Positions 51,992 to 62,159 are shown, counted from the stretch's first letter. The stretch: 64,000 nt of DNA from Variovorax ginsengisoli (GCF_030811835.1 NZ_JAUSRO010000002.1:186001-250000); one strand, 5' to 3'. Program-made: numbers and translations. The notes: a model not told the origin generated them from the sequence alone.

Positions 51992-52760
51992 AACTCCGGG
52001 TGGAGATGAAGCGCATGAAACCCAGGATCACGCCGTAGCCCACCGCGAAGGCAACCACCGTCGCCAGCAGGGTGGGGCCGGCAGCCACCGGTCCGGGCTG
52101 CCCCCAGGACCTGGCCAGCTGGTAGAAACCGGACGCCATGACCGCTGGCACCGCGAGCAGGAACGAGTACCGCGCAGCTGCTTCGCGCCGGTAGCCGAGC
52201 AGCAGCCCGGCGGTGATGGTGCCGCCCGAGCGCGACACCCCCGGAATCAGCGCCAGCGCCTGCGCGAAGCCAAACAGCAGGCCGTCCCGCCACGACAGCT
52301 CGCTGAGTTCCCGCCGCTTGCGTCCGAAATGATCGGCCGCGCCCAGCACGAGGCCGAAGACGATCAGCATCGTCGCGGTGATGTAGAGATTTCGCAGGCT
52401 GCCTTCGATGAAGTCCTTCAGCAGCAGGCCCAGCACGGCGATGGGCAGGGTGCCGACGATGATCAGCCAGCCCATGCGTGCGTCGGGATCGAGCGCGCCG
52501 CCCCGCCCGGTCAGTGACGCCGCCCATGCCCGTGCGATCCGCAGGATGTCGTGCCGGAAATAGATCAGCACGGCCAGTTCGGTGCCCAACTGCGTGATGG
52601 CCGTGAAAGCGGCGCCTGGATCGGCGCCCGACGGCAACAGCGGTCCGAGGATGCGCAGGTGCGCGCTCGACGAGATCGGCAGGAACTCGGTCAGGCCCTG
52701 CACCACGCCCAGGACGGCAGCTTCGATCCATCCGATGACGTTGCTTGCGCCCGCGCTCAT
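51909..52760 (-). CDS. uppP: Undecaprenyl-diphosphatase UppP (BacA)
   Basis: A 283-residue integral membrane phosphatase that recycles the lipid carrier for peptidoglycan synthesis. Both family motifs are intact: [14 protein letters not shown] near 22-35 and P-G-V-S-R-S-G-G-T near 175. Overexpression of this family gives bacitracin resistance. Start at 52760 (M-S-A-G-A-S); the longer frame is unlikely. Its 3' end overlaps the OpgC-like gene by 83 bp. Confidence 0.93.
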   Translation of the reverse strand: MSAGASNVIGWIEAAVLGVVQGLTEFLPISSSAHLRILGPLLPSGADPGAAFTAITQLGTELAVLIYFRHDILRIARAWAASLTGRGGALDPDARMGWLIIVGTLPIAVLGLLLKDFIEGSLRNLYITATMLIVFGLVLGAADHFGRKRRELSELSWRDGLLFGFAQALALIPGVSRSGGTITAGLLLGYRREAAARYSFLLAVPAVMASGFYQLARSWGQPGPVAAGPTLLATVVAFAVGYGVILGFMRFISTRSFRPFVYYRLLLGALVLVLLQTGFLSAV

Positions 52761-52914
52761 GGCTGCGTACCGAAGGGGATGGCGGGTGCGGTCTGGTGCG
52801 GGATTAAGTTCATTGGATGCGTTGAGAAGTGAAGAGGGCTGAGAAGACGACGGTGTGGACGGTTGCAGCGGACGAGGCGCATGCAAGGCCCGCGCCAATA
52901 CCGGCGCGGTGCGC

Positions 52915-52927
52915 GGGGGGGGGGGGG
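52915..52927. repeat. Poly-G tract of 13
   Basis: A run of thirteen G residues on the plus strand lies between the stop of the metal repressor and uppP. Such tracts slip during replication and can also be mis-sequenced. It is not inside a gene I can support. The rest of the 193-bp gap (52761-52953) shows nothing else. Confidence 0.8.
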
Positions 52928-52953
52928 CAGGTGGCGGCGCGCGCCGGCCTCTG

Positions 52954-53232
52954 CTAGCGCGGAAGGTAGGAGCGCAACGCGGCCACCACCTGGTCGGTGG
53001 CTTCGTCACGCTCGGCTTGCGAGAGGCCCTCGGCGCCAAGGTGGTCGCGGATGTGGCCCTCGAGCACCACGGACATCAGCCCGTTCACGGCGCCGCGCAG
53101 GGCGGCGATCTGCTGAAGCACGGCCATGCAATCGACGCTGTCTTCGAGCGCGCGTTCCAGCGCCTCGGCCTGCCCCTGGATGCGTCGCACGCGGGTCAGC
53201 AGCGGTTTCTTGTGTTGGATGGTGTGTGCCAT
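52954..53232 (-). CDS. dmeR: DmeR/RcnR-like metal-sensing repressor
   Basis: A 92-residue repressor of the CsoR/RcnR/FrmR family. The metal ligands of RcnR are all in place: His3, Cys35, His60 and His64 (M-A-H-T-I, V-D-C-M, E-G-H-I-R-D-H). This His/Cys set senses cobalt and nickel. The gene is divergent from a cation-efflux gene with an ideal operator between them, as in the known dmeRF pairs. I use ATG 53232 rather than TTG 53238. Confidence 0.88.
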   Translation of the reverse strand: MAHTIQHKKPLLTRVRRIQGQAEALERALEDSVDCMAVLQQIAALRGAVNGLMSVVLEGHIRDHLGAEGLSQAERDEATDQVVAALRSYLPR

Positions 53233-53312
53233 GCCCAAATTCTAGTCAGTGCGACGGCCGGCCTGGGGTGCGATGCCCACGACAAGGCCCTCTTGGCCCG
53301 TACGCTGTCTTA

Positions 53313-53327
53313 TACTGGGGGGGAGTA
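53313..53327. promoter_or_regulatory. RcnR-type operator between dmeR and dmeF
   Basis: TACT (53313-53316), a run of seven G (53317-53323), then AGTA (53324-53327): an exact match to the TACT-G6-N-AGTA site of the RcnR class. It lies 14 bp before the dmeF ATG and overlaps a TATACT hexamer (53311-53316) that may be its -10 box, so bound repressor would block transcription until cobalt or nickel binds. Confidence 0.75.
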
Positions 53328-53341
53328 TGGAGGACGACGCG

Positions 53342-54319
53342 ATGATTCTTTCCCCGAACGCCGACCCGCAGGGTTGGCAACACTCCCACGTGTTCGACGA
53401 AGGCAACCCGCTGGCCGAGCGCAACACGCTGTGGGCGGCCCTGTTGACCGCGGCCATGATGGTGGTAGAGATCGCCGGCGGCTGGGCCTTCAACTCGATG
53501 GCGCTGCTGGCCGATGGCTGGCACATGAGTTCGCACGCACTGGCGCTGGGACTGTCGGTGCTGGTCTACGTCGTGGCGCGCCGGCTGGCGGGCAGCAAGC
53601 GCTTCGCGTTCGGTACGTGGAAGATCGAGGTGCTGGGCGGCTACACGAGTGCCATCCTGCTCGTGATGGTGGCTGGGTTCATGCTTTTCCAGTCGGCCGA
53701 ACGGCTGCTTTCGCCCACGGCCATTCACTACGATGAGGCCATCGCCATCGGCGCCGTGGGCCTGCTGGTGAACCTGGTGTGTGCCTGGCTGCTGCGCGGC
53801 GGGCATTCTCACGGACATGGGCACGGGCATGCCCATGGGCACCACCACGACCACAGCCATTCCGGTGACCTGAACCTGCGCTCGGCCTACATGCACGTGG
53901 TCGCCGATGCGGCGACCTCCGTGCTGGCCATCGCGGCCCTGGTCGGCGGCAAGCTCTGGGGTGCGAGCTGGCTCGACCCGGTGATGGGCATTCTCGGCGC
54001 GGGCCTGGTCGCCGCATGGGCCTGGAGTCTGCTGCGCGAGGCGGGGCGCGTGCTGCTCGATGCCGAAATGAACGCGCCGGTGGTGGCTGAAATCCGGGAG
54101 GTGATCGCCGCGAGCCCGATTCCCGCCACGCTGTGTGATCTGCATGTCTGGCGGGTCGGCAAGGGCAAGTACGCCTGCATCGTGTCGCTGGCCACGCAGA
54201 CCCGCGCGACGCCCGACGATTTCAAGCGCCAGCTGCGCATCCATGAGGAACTGGTGCACATCACCGTGGAGGTCAATCCCCTGGAGACGATGGCCGGGCC
54301 GGTGCCAGGCAAGGTCTGA
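53342..54319 (+). CDS. dmeF: DmeF-like cobalt/nickel efflux protein (CDF family)
   Basis: A 325-residue cation diffusion facilitator, six spans, exporting metal in exchange for protons. Marks are W-Q-H-S-H-V-F near 11 (typical of DmeF), A-L-L-A-D-G-W-H-M-S-S-H near 56 (metal site A), a His-rich loop of about 18 residues near 155-175 and V-V-A-D-A-A-T-S near 185. Start at 53342 follows AGGA; an upstream ATG at 53327 would overlap the operator. Controlled by the divergent repressor. Confidence 0.88.
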   Translation: MILSPNADPQGWQHSHVFDEGNPLAERNTLWAALLTAAMMVVEIAGGWAFNSMALLADGWHMSSHALALGLSVLVYVVARRLAGSKRFAFGTWKIEVLGGYTSAILLVMVAGFMLFQSAERLLSPTAIHYDEAIAIGAVGLLVNLVCAWLLRGGHSHGHGHGHAHGHHHDHSHSGDLNLRSAYMHVVADAATSVLAIAALVGGKLWGASWLDPVMGILGAGLVAAWAWSLLREAGRVLLDAEMNAPVVAEIREVIAASPIPATLCDLHVWRVGKGKYACIVSLATQTRATPDDFKRQLRIHEELVHITVEVNPLETMAGPVPGKV

Positions 54320-54404
54320 ACTGGCGGGCCAATGCCGCTTTGATGGCGGCTTTGGAAGGGCGGGCGTGCAGGCACAGTGTTCTCACTGGCGCATCTGTCG
54401 GTGA

Positions 54405-57400
54405 ATGAGGAACCCGTCCGTGAAAGCCGCACCCAAGCGCGACAATGAATCCGAGAGCCTGGCCGCACTGCGCGCGCTGGACGTGCTCGACAGCGCCGCA
54501 GAGGCAGAGTTCGAGGCCCTGGCGCAGGCGGCCTCCCTGGTATGCGGCAAGCCGATCGCGCTGGTCTGCCTTATTGATTCCGAGCGTCAGTGGTTCAAGG
54601 CCAACATCGGGCTGGCTGGTCTGACCGAGACGCCGCGCAGCCTGTCGTTCTGCGCGCATGCGGTGCTCGGCGACGACCTGCTCGAGGTGATGGACGCCAC
54701 GCTCGACCTGCGCTTTTTCGATCACCCCTGGGTCACGGGCGCACAACAGATTCGATTTTATGCCGGCGCGCCGCTGCGCCTGAGCAATGGCACGCGCATC
54801 GGAACGCTTTGCGTGTTCGACCGCGTGCCGGGGCGGCTCGACGACCGGCAGCGCACCACGCTGCGCCAGCTGGCGGTGGCCGTCGCGCGTGCCCTGGAAG
54901 GCCGGTGGGCACTGCGCCATGCACGGCGCGACATGCGCGCTGCCGAACATGCCGCGCTCCTGATGCAACACAGCGCGGACGCCGTGATCGGCGTGTCGGC
55001 GCTCGGTCTTATCGAGCGCTGGAACCCCGCGGCCGAGCACATGTTCGGTTACACCGCGACCACGGCGCTGGGTGAACCCCTGCGCATGCTGGTGCCCGCG
55101 GGCGAGCAGGCCCAGGAGGCGCACGCCTTCCGCTCGTTGCGCGAAGGCGGGCCGCAACACTACGAGTCGGTGCGCCTGCACATGGACCGGTCGCTGGTCG
55201 ACGTGGCACTCACGCTGGTGCCGGAATTCGACGACGACGGCGAGCTGGCCTCAGCCACCCAGTTCCTGCGCGACATCGGCGCGCAGAAGGCCGCCGCCGC
55301 CCAGCTCGCGCGCCACGAGGCCGACCTGCGCCTGGTGGTGGACAACGTGCCGTCGATGATGGCGTACTGGGACCGCAACCTGCGGTGCCGCTTCGCCAAC
55401 CGTCAGTACGAGAACTGGTTCGGCGTCGAGGCCGGCTCACTCGTGGGCATGCACCTGCGCGACCTGCAGGGCCCAGATTGGTTCCAGGAACAGCTGCCGC
55501 ACATCGAGGCCGTGCTGCGAGGTGCAGCGCGCACCGAGGAGCGCAGCATGACGGCTCCCGACGGTGCCGTGCGCTACGGCCTGTCGCACTACGCGCCCGA
55601 CCTGTTCGCCGGCGGCGTGGCCGGCTTTCTCATGCAGGTCAGCGATATCTCCGACCACAAGCGGATCGAAGCCGACCTGCGCGACGAAATGGACAGCCGC
55701 GAGCGCATCCATGAGTTGCTGCGCCAGAGCGCCATGGCGCTCGACAAGGCGCAGGAGCTAGGGCAGATCGGCAGTTGGGAGTGGCAGGTGGGGGTGGACG
55801 TCACCAGTTGGTCGCCGCAGCTCTACCGCTTGTTCGGCTGCGATCCGACCCTGCCGCCGCCCGGTGCCGGCCGGCGTGCCCGCTACTACGTGGCCGAGAG
55901 CTGGCGTCGCCTGCGTCGCGCCATCGATATCTCGGTGCGCTTCGGCGCGAGCTTTTCAGTCGAGCTGGAGATCGTGCGCGTCGACGGAGAACACCGTTGG
56001 ATCGACGGGCGCGGAGAGGCCGTGCGCGATGCCAGCGGCGACGTGTGGCTGGTGCATGGCACCGCGCAGGACATCACCCAGCACAAGTGCGCCGAGCGCG
56101 AGCTCAAGCGCTCCCAGGACTTTCTCGAACGCACGGGCGCGCTCGCCGGCGTGGGCGGCTGGGAGCTGGATCTGCACGACGGCAGCGTGCGTTGGTCGCC
56201 CGAAGTCTGCCGCATCCACGGCATGCGTCGCGGCTACCAGCCTACGCTCGAGCAGTCGCTTGCTTTCTTCACGCCCGAGGCGCGCCCGATCATCGAGGCC
56301 GCCATGGGCCTGGCGATCGCGGAGTGCACCGGCTTCGACGTCGAGCTCGAAATGGTCCGCCGCGACGGTGCCACGCGCTGGGTGCACGTGGTGGGCACGG
56401 TCGACCTCGTCGATGGCGTGGCAGCGCGGCTGGCCGGCGCTTTCCAGGACGTGACCGAGCGGCGTGCGCTGATGGCCGAACTCGGCGAGCAGCACGAGCT
56501 GCTGCGCGTCACGCTGCAGTCCATTGGCGACGCAGTCATCACCACGCACGCCGACGGCGCGGTCGCGTGGCTCAATCCGGTGGCCGAACGCATGACGGGC
56601 TGGCTCGTGGGCGAGGCGATGGGCCGGCCGCTCGAGCAGGTGTTCCATATCGTCCATGCCGAGACCCGCATGCCCGCCGAGGTGCCGGTGCGTGCCTGCA
56701 TGCTGGAGAAGCGTGTGCTGGGGCTGGCACGCAACACCATGCTGATCTCGCGCAACGGGCTGGAGTTCGGCATCGAAGACTCGGCTTCGCCCATCCTCAA
56801 CGAGCAGGGCGAACTGCTGGGCGCCGTGCTGGTGTTCCACGACGTGACCGAACAGCGGCGCCTGAGCGGTGAGATGACCTTTCGCGCCACGCACGACGCG
56901 CTTACCGGCCTGATCAACCGCTCGGAGTTCGAGGCGCGCCTGCAACGCACGCTCGACAGTGCCCACGAAGACCATCGCGAACATGCGCTGATGTTCATCG
57001 ACCTCGACCAGTTCAAGCTGGTCAACGACGCCTGCGGCCATGCGGCCGGCGACCAATTGCTCCAGCAGGTGGCCAAGCTGCTGTCGGAGACCGTCCGTTC
57101 GCGCGACACCCTTGCGCGCCTGGGCGGTGACGAGTTCGCGGTGATCCTGGAGCACTGCACGAGCGAGCAGGCCGGTCGCGCGGCCCAACAGATCTGCGAC
57201 CGCATGGACGACTACCGCTTTGCGCACGATGGCCGGCGCTTTCGCATTGGCGCGAGCATCGGCCTGGTACCGGTAGACCGGCGCTGGGCCAGTACGGCAT
57301 CGCTGCTGCAAGCCGCGGACACGTCGTGCTATGCGGCCAAGGAGGCCGGCCGCAACCGCTGCCACACCTGGTTCGACACCGACGCGGCCATGCACGAGCG

Positions 57401-58199
57401 CCACGGCGAAATGCAGTGGGCCAGCCGGCTGGAGCTGGCGCTCGACGAAAACCGATTTGCGCTCTATGCCCAGCGCATCTTCATGATCGACGACGCGCCG
57501 CAGGGCCTGCATGCCGAGGTGCTGCTGCGCATGGTCGAGACCGACGGTACGCTGATCCAGCCCGGCTCGTTCCTGCCGGCGGCCGAGCGCTTCAACCTGT
57601 CCTCGCGCATCGACCGCTGGGTGCTGCGCCGCTCCATCGATCTGCTGGCCGCGCTGCCCACGCACGGGCACATCGATTCGCTGTGCATCAACCTGTCGGG
57701 CCGGTCGATCGGCGACCGCGCCTTTCATCGGCAGGCCACGCAGATGCTTCGCGACGCGGGCAGCGCCGTGTGCCGCTGCATCTGCCTGGAGATCACCGAG
57801 ACGGCGGCCATCACCAACCTGGCAGACGCGTCGCTGTTCATCGAGCAGGTGCATGCGCTGGGCGTGCGCATCGCGCTCGATGACTTCGGCGCCGGCGCGT
57901 CATCGTTCGGCTATCTGAAGTCGCTGGCGGTGGACGTGCTCAAGATCGATGGCCAGTTCGTCAAGGACATCCTCGACGACCCGCTCGACAGCGCCGCCGT
58001 GCGCTGCTTCATCGACGTGGCGCAGATCGTCGGCGTGAAAACGGTGGCCGAGTACGTCGACAACAAGGAGGTGCTGCTGAAGCTGCGTGAGATGGGCGCG
58101 GACTTCGCGCAGGGTTTCCTGCTGCACCGGCCCGAGCCGATCGAGGCGGTGCTGCGCCCGGAGAACGTCCTGCGCAGCATGGTGGTGGCACCGGAGTGA
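54405..58199 (+). CDS. GAF/multi-PAS/GGDEF/EAL cyclic-di-GMP signalling protein
   Basis: A 1264-residue soluble sensor. An N-terminal GAF domain (about 20-165) is followed by about five PAS/PAC units (about 175-815), a diguanylate cyclase domain with intact G907-G-D-E-F911, and a phosphodiesterase domain. The EAL signature reads E1038-V-L; the metal pair D1159-D1160, K-I-D-G, E-I-T-E-T and the late A-E-Y and D-F-A-Q-G are kept, so both domains may work. No membrane span is seen. It lies 85 bp after dmeF. Confidence 0.88.
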   Translation: MRNPSVKAAPKRDNESESLAALRALDVLDSAAEAEFEALAQAASLVCGKPIALVCLIDSERQWFKANIGLAGLTETPRSLSFCAHAVLGDDLLEVMDATLDLRFFDHPWVTGAQQIRFYAGAPLRLSNGTRIGTLCVFDRVPGRLDDRQRTTLRQLAVAVARALEGRWALRHARRDMRAAEHAALLMQHSADAVIGVSALGLIERWNPAAEHMFGYTATTALGEPLRMLVPAGEQAQEAHAFRSLREGGPQHYESVRLHMDRSLVDVALTLVPEFDDDGELASATQFLRDIGAQKAAAAQLARHEADLRLVVDNVPSMMAYWDRNLRCRFANRQYENWFGVEAGSLVGMHLRDLQGPDWFQEQLPHIEAVLRGAARTEERSMTAPDGAVRYGLSHYAPDLFAGGVAGFLMQVSDISDHKRIEADLRDEMDSRERIHELLRQSAMALDKAQELGQIGSWEWQVGVDVTSWSPQLYRLFGCDPTLPPPGAGRRARYYVAESWRRLRRAIDISVRFGASFSVELEIVRVDGEHRWIDGRGEAVRDASGDVWLVHGTAQDITQHKCAERELKRSQDFLERTGALAGVGGWELDLHDGSVRWSPEVCRIHGMRRGYQPTLEQSLAFFTPEARPIIEAAMGLAIAECTGFDVELEMVRRDGATRWVHVVGTVDLVDGVAARLAGAFQDVTERRALMAELGEQHELLRVTLQSIGDAVITTHADGAVAWLNPVAERMTGWLVGEAMGRPLEQVFHIVHAETRMPAEVPVRACMLEKRVLGLARNTMLISRNGLEFGIEDSASPILNEQGELLGAVLVFHDVTEQRRLSGEMTFRATHDALTGLINRSEFEARLQRTLDSAHEDHREHALMFIDLDQFKLVNDACGHAAGDQLLQQVAKLLSETVRSRDTLARLGGDEFAVILEHCTSEQAGRAAQQICDRMDDYRFAHDGRRFRIGASIGLVPVDRRWASTASLLQAADTSCYAAKEAGRNRCHTWFDTDAAMHERHGEMQWASRLELALDENRFALYAQRIFMIDDAPQGLHAEVLLRMVETDGTLIQPGSFLPAAERFNLSSRIDRWVLRRSIDLLAALPTHGHIDSLCINLSGRSIGDRAFHRQATQMLRDAGSAVCRCICLEITETAAITNLADASLFIEQVHALGVRIALDDFGAGASSFGYLKSLAVDVLKIDGQFVKDILDDPLDSAAVRCFIDVAQIVGVKTVAEYVDNKEVLLKLREMGADFAQGFLLHRPEPIEAVLRPENVLRSMVVAPE

Positions 58200-58260
58200 T
58201 CGACGCCGCGACAGTGGCGCAGGCACAATGCGGCTTTGGAACTCAGAGCCGTTCACCATC

Positions 58261-58509
58261 ATGAAGACCCAGGCTGCAGCCATCAAAGAAGGCTACGACG
58301 TCGATCTGTCCGGACCCGGCCGCCCGTTGGGCGCCAAAGGGAAGTATCCGCGCTACGAAGTCATTCCGCTGCTCACCGAGATGGAGGCGGAGCTGATCCG
58401 TACGCTGGGCTTGATCCGCACGCTGCTGGCCGAAGGCGAAGTCGGCCTGGACGCACGCCAGAACATCGTGCAGGCGATCGACGGCGTGCTGGCCGTGGCA
58501 CAGAACTGA
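58261..58509 (+). CDS. Small protein, function unknown
   Basis: An 82-residue protein I do not recognise. The first half is polar (G-Y-D-V-D-L-S-G-P-G-R-P-L-G-A-K-G-K), the second a likely helix pair (L-L-T-E-M-E-A-E-L-I-R-T-L-G-L-I-R-T-L-L-A). It begins 61 bp after the GGDEF/EAL gene and could belong to the same transcript. The start is ATG 58261, with no strong ribosome site. Confidence 0.5.
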   Translation: MKTQAAAIKEGYDVDLSGPGRPLGAKGKYPRYEVIPLLTEMEAELIRTLGLIRTLLAEGEVGLDARQNIVQAIDGVLAVAQN

Positions 58510-58525
58510 AGGTACCGGCAGGACC

Positions 58526-58550
58526 GGCCGGGCGTGTTCCCGTCCCGGCC
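58526..58550. terminator. Bidirectional hairpin between convergent genes
   Basis: GGCCGGG (58526-58532) pairs with CCCGGCC (58544-58550) around an 11-base loop in the 67-bp gap between the small protein gene and the convergent dehydrogenase gene. There is no T-run, so it may only aid termination. Confidence 0.4.
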
Positions 58551-58576
58551 CTGCTCGCCACGGCGTCGAAGGTGGC

Positions 58577-60022
58577 TCAGACCGCCATGATCGACACGGC
58601 CTTGGTCACCAGGTAGGCTTCCATGGCTTCCGGGCCGCCCTCGGAGCCGTAGCCCGAGTCCTTGACGCCGCCGAAAGGCATTTCCGGAGAAGGTGCGGCG
58701 GGCTGGTTGATCCACAGCATGCCGACTTCCACCTGCTGCGCCAGCATGTGCGCATTCTTGATCGACTGCGTGAACGCGTAGCCGGCCAGGCCGAACGGCA
58801 GGCGGTTGGCTTCTGCGATCGCCTCCTCCAGTGTGTCGAAACCACGGATCGCGGCCACCGGGCCGAACGGCTCGTTGTTGAACACGTCGGCGTCCAGCGA
58901 CACGTCGGTCAGCACGGTCGGTGCGAAGAAGTTGCCGTCGCTGCCCACGCGTTCGCCGCCGGTGGCGATCTTGGCACCCTTGGCGCGCGCGTCGTCCATC
59001 ACCTTGGCCATGGCGTTCAGGCGGCGCGGGTTGGCCAGCGGGCCGAGGGTCGTGCCTTCGGCCAGGCCGTCGCCGAGCTTCAGGCTTTCGGCATGCTTGA
59101 CCAGCGCGCGTGCGAATTCGTCACGAATGCTGTTGTGCACCAGGAAGCGGGTCGGCGAAATGCACACCTGGCCGGCATTGCGGAACTTGGCACCGCCCGA
59201 GGCCTTGACGGCCAGGGCCACGTCGGCGTCGGCCGCCACGATCACCGGTGCATGGCCGCCCAGTTCCATGGTGGCGCGCTTCATGTGCGCGCCGGCCAGC
59301 GCGGCGAGCTGCTTGCCCACGGGCGTCGATCCGGTGAAGGTGACCTTGCGGATGATCGGGTGCGGGATCAGGTAGTTCGAGATTTCGGCCGGATCGCCGT
59401 AGACCAGGCCCACGGTGCCGGGCGGAACGCCGGCATCGACGAAGGTCTGCAGCAGCGCGGCCGGCGAGGCGGGCGTTTCTTCAGGTGCCTTCACCAGGAA
59501 GGAGCAGCCGCTGGCCAGTGCCGCGCCGAGCTTGCGCACGATCTGGTTGATCGGGAAGTTCCACGGCGTGAAAGCCGCGACGGGGCCCAGCGGCTCCTTG
59601 AGCACCAGCTGCTGCGCAGCCAGGTTGCGCGAGGGCACGATGCGGCCGTAGACGCGGCGGCCTTCGTCGGCGAACCATTCGATGATGTCGGCGCCGGCAA
59701 GCACTTCGCCGCGCGCTTCGACGAAGGGCTTGCCCTGTTCGAGGGTCAGCAGGCGGGCGATGTCGGCCGCCCGCTCGCGCAGCAGCGCTGCGGCCTTGCG
59801 CATCGTGGTGGCGCGTTCATTGGCGGGGATCTTGCGCCACGCCTCGAAACCGCGCTGGGCCGAGGCCAGTGCGCGGTCGAGATCGACGATGCCGGCGTGC
59901 GCCACCTTGCCGATCACCTTGTCGGTGGCCGGATTGATCACGTCCTGCGTCTTGCCGCTAGCGGCGTCGCACCATTTGCCGTCGATCAGGAGGCGCGTGT
60001 CGGTATAGCTGGTAGAGGTCAT
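58577..60022 (-). CDS. NAD(P)-dependent succinate-semialdehyde dehydrogenase-like
   Basis: A 481-residue aldehyde dehydrogenase. The catalytic residues are in E-L-G-G-H-A-P (Glu near 253) and G-Q-V-C-I-S (Cys near 287), with N-F-P near 155 and F-T-G-S-T near 231. The sequence [12 protein letters not shown] is close to GabD-type enzymes that oxidise succinate semialdehyde, though related enzymes act on other semialdehydes. Start at M-T-S-T-S-Y-T-D. The 187-bp gap upstream (60023-60209) shows nothing I can name. Confidence 0.85.
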   Translation of the reverse strand: MTSTSYTDTRLLIDGKWCDAASGKTQDVINPATDKVIGKVAHAGIVDLDRALASAQRGFEAWRKIPANERATTMRKAAALLRERAADIARLLTLEQGKPFVEARGEVLAGADIIEWFADEGRRVYGRIVPSRNLAAQQLVLKEPLGPVAAFTPWNFPINQIVRKLGAALASGCSFLVKAPEETPASPAALLQTFVDAGVPPGTVGLVYGDPAEISNYLIPHPIIRKVTFTGSTPVGKQLAALAGAHMKRATMELGGHAPVIVAADADVALAVKASGGAKFRNAGQVCISPTRFLVHNSIRDEFARALVKHAESLKLGDGLAEGTTLGPLANPRRLNAMAKVMDDARAKGAKIATGGERVGSDGNFFAPTVLTDVSLDADVFNNEPFGPVAAIRGFDTLEEAIAEANRLPFGLAGYAFTQSIKNAHMLAQQVEVGMLWINQPAAPSPEMPFGGVKDSGYGSEGGPEAMEAYLVTKAVSIMAV

Positions 60023-60209
60023 GTGAAGTCCTTGAGGAGGGGCGCGCGAACGCGCCTGGAAGATGGCGACCACAGCAGGGTCGCCGGCGGTACCGGGTCG
60101 CGCGTGGCGGACAGGCCGCTGCACGCGCTGCGAGGCAGCCCCACTATCCTAGCCGTGTTCGGTCGCCTGCATCGGGCAGGTGGTGGGTACCGCCGTAGCG
60201 CCCTTGGGG

Positions 60210-62090
60210 TCAAGGTGTCCCGCGCGTGAGATTGAGGATGCGGTCGGTCGCAGGGGCTGGGGCGCCGTGGCCCGCGCGGTCCTGCGCGTGGATGTGGCGC
60301 TCCAGCGCCTCCAGGTCCGGTGCACCGCCGAGCACCTCGGTGCCTTCGGTGAACACAGTGAAGTTGTCTCCGCCTGCGGCCAGGAAGCTGTTCATTGCGA
60401 CGCGATAGCGGCCGTCGGCCTGCAGCGCGACGCCGTTGAGGCGCAGCTCCGAGATGCGTTCGCCAGGCGCGCGCTGCAGATCGAAGGCGTAGTGGAAACC
60501 TTCGGACACCATGAGCACCCGGGGCCGTTGGACCGTGTTGGTGCCGCTGTCGAATTGCTGCTCCAGCGCACGGCGGATCTGTGCGCCCGTGAAGGTCTTG
60601 ACGACCATGCTGTTGCCGAACGGCTGGACGCTGAAGAGCTGCCCATAGCGCACGGTACCGTCGGGCGCAGGCACCAGGTCTTCGCGCATGCCGCCGCGGT
60701 TGGTGAATGCCAGTTGCGCACCGCCCGCCTCGGGCGCGCGGGTGGCGGCCAGCTGTCCATCGGCAATGAAATTGCCCAAGGTGCTTTCGCCCGATGCGCT
60801 CGGGCGGCGGTCGAGCGGCGCACCCAGCCGCCCGACCACCCGCTGCGCCAGCGGCTGGGCCGCCGCAGCGTAGCGCGCCACGAGGGTGGCCACGTCAGGG
60901 TCCTTGGAAAACACCGGATAACGGTCGTTCAGCGCCACGGTCTGGCCGGCGCGGGTGAAGGGCTCGCCCTGCACGATCACCTGGTCCGCGCTGCGGGTGA
61001 CCACCCGGTGCGTGCGCGCATCGATGCGCAGACGGATGTCGGTCAGCAGCGTGCCGTACAGGCCGGCGCTGGTGAGCAGGCGCCGCCGCGACGGATCGCT
61101 GGTCGGCAGGTCGCAGAGGTAGGCCTGGTGGGTGTGGCCTGAGACCACCACGTCGATCTCGGGCGACAGGCGCGAGAGGATCGGCACGATGTCGCCGCTC
61201 AGCCCGGCGCAGCGCTTGTCGTTGTAGCCGACCTGCGTGCTGCCGCCCTCGTGCAGCAGCACGACAATGGCGTCGGCACCCTGGGCCTTGAGCGGGGCGA
61301 CCAGCGCGTTGGCGGTGTCGGCCTCGTCGTCGAAGCGCAGGCCGGCCACGCCCGCGGGCGTCACCAGGCTGGGCGTGGCGCGCAGCGTCATGCCGATGAA
61401 GCCGACCTTCACCGTGGCGCCGTTCTGCGTGAAGGTCTTCAGTCCGGTGGCAGGGAACAGCGTGCCGCCGTCCTCTCGCACCGTGTTGGCCGCGAGAAAG
61501 CCGAAGTTGGCCCCTGCGAAGGCCGGGTTCAGGCGGCAGGGCTGCAGCAGCGTGTGCTGCACACAACCGCCTTGCTGCATGCGCACGAGTTCGGCGCGGC
61601 CCTTGTCGAATTCGTGGTTGCCCATCGCGTTGAAATCGATGTGCATCGCGTTGACCGCCTCGATGGTCGGCTCGTCCAGGAACAGCGCCGAGACCAGCGG
61701 CGACGCGCCGATCATGTCGCCGGCCGACACCACCGCATGGTTCGGGTTGCGCGCCTTGAGCGCGGCGATGGCCGAGGCCATGTAGGCCGCGCCGCCGGCA
61801 GGCACCTGCACCGTGCGGCCCATCGGTCCGGGTGCGTTGACCGTTGCGAGGGGCGGCTCGAGGTTGCCGTGCAGGTCGTTGAAGGCGATGAGCGTGACGT
61901 CGACCATGCCGGGCGGCGGTGCGTCGACAAGCTCCCCTGGCGCGCCCGGGGTGGCCGGGGCGGTACACGCGCCGAGCAGCGTCAGCGCAAGCAGCGCGGC
62001 GGCGATGCTGCTGAATGCTGAGCTGCTGCTGCGTGCTGAGCTGCTGCCGCGTGCCGAGATGCCGGAAAGAGGCCTGCCCATGATCGTCAT
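60210..62090 (-). CDS. Bifunctional UshA-like 5'-nucleotidase/metallophosphatase lipoprotein
   Basis: A 626-residue envelope enzyme. A long serine-rich signal peptide ends in L-L-G-A-C (Cys42), a lipobox. The metallophosphatase domain has F-N-D-L-H-G-N near 68, G-N-H-E-F-D-K-G near 160 and G-H-T-H near 320; the C-terminal 5'-nucleotidase domain (about 400-620) has N-R-G-G-M-R and the G-N-F-I-A-D-G segment. It probably degrades extracellular nucleotides. The signal segment contains short tandem repeats (CTGAGCTGCTGC-type). Ribosome site AAAGGA. Confidence 0.88.
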   Translation of the reverse strand: MTIMGRPLSGISARGSSSARSSSSAFSSIAAALLALTLLGACTAPATPGAPGELVDAPPPGMVDVTLIAFNDLHGNLEPPLATVNAPGPMGRTVQVPAGGAAYMASAIAALKARNPNHAVVSAGDMIGASPLVSALFLDEPTIEAVNAMHIDFNAMGNHEFDKGRAELVRMQQGGCVQHTLLQPCRLNPAFAGANFGFLAANTVREDGGTLFPATGLKTFTQNGATVKVGFIGMTLRATPSLVTPAGVAGLRFDDEADTANALVAPLKAQGADAIVVLLHEGGSTQVGYNDKRCAGLSGDIVPILSRLSPEIDVVVSGHTHQAYLCDLPTSDPSRRRLLTSAGLYGTLLTDIRLRIDARTHRVVTRSADQVIVQGEPFTRAGQTVALNDRYPVFSKDPDVATLVARYAAAAQPLAQRVVGRLGAPLDRRPSASGESTLGNFIADGQLAATRAPEAGGAQLAFTNRGGMREDLVPAPDGTVRYGQLFSVQPFGNSMVVKTFTGAQIRRALEQQFDSGTNTVQRPRVLMVSEGFHYAFDLQRAPGERISELRLNGVALQADGRYRVAMNSFLAAGGDNFTVFTEGTEVLGGAPDLEALERHIHAQDRAGHGAPAPATDRILNLTRGTP

Positions 62091-62159
62091 GTTCCTTTGC
62101 AACGGGGGTGATGCTGGCACGCAGCGGTGACCTGCGCGTGACGGCTTAGCGTACCCGGT

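Noticed and set aside
55956-57854. 632-codon minus-strand frame inside the GGDEF/EAL gene
   Set aside because: Shadow frame; the plus-strand protein has clear GGDEF and EAL residues.
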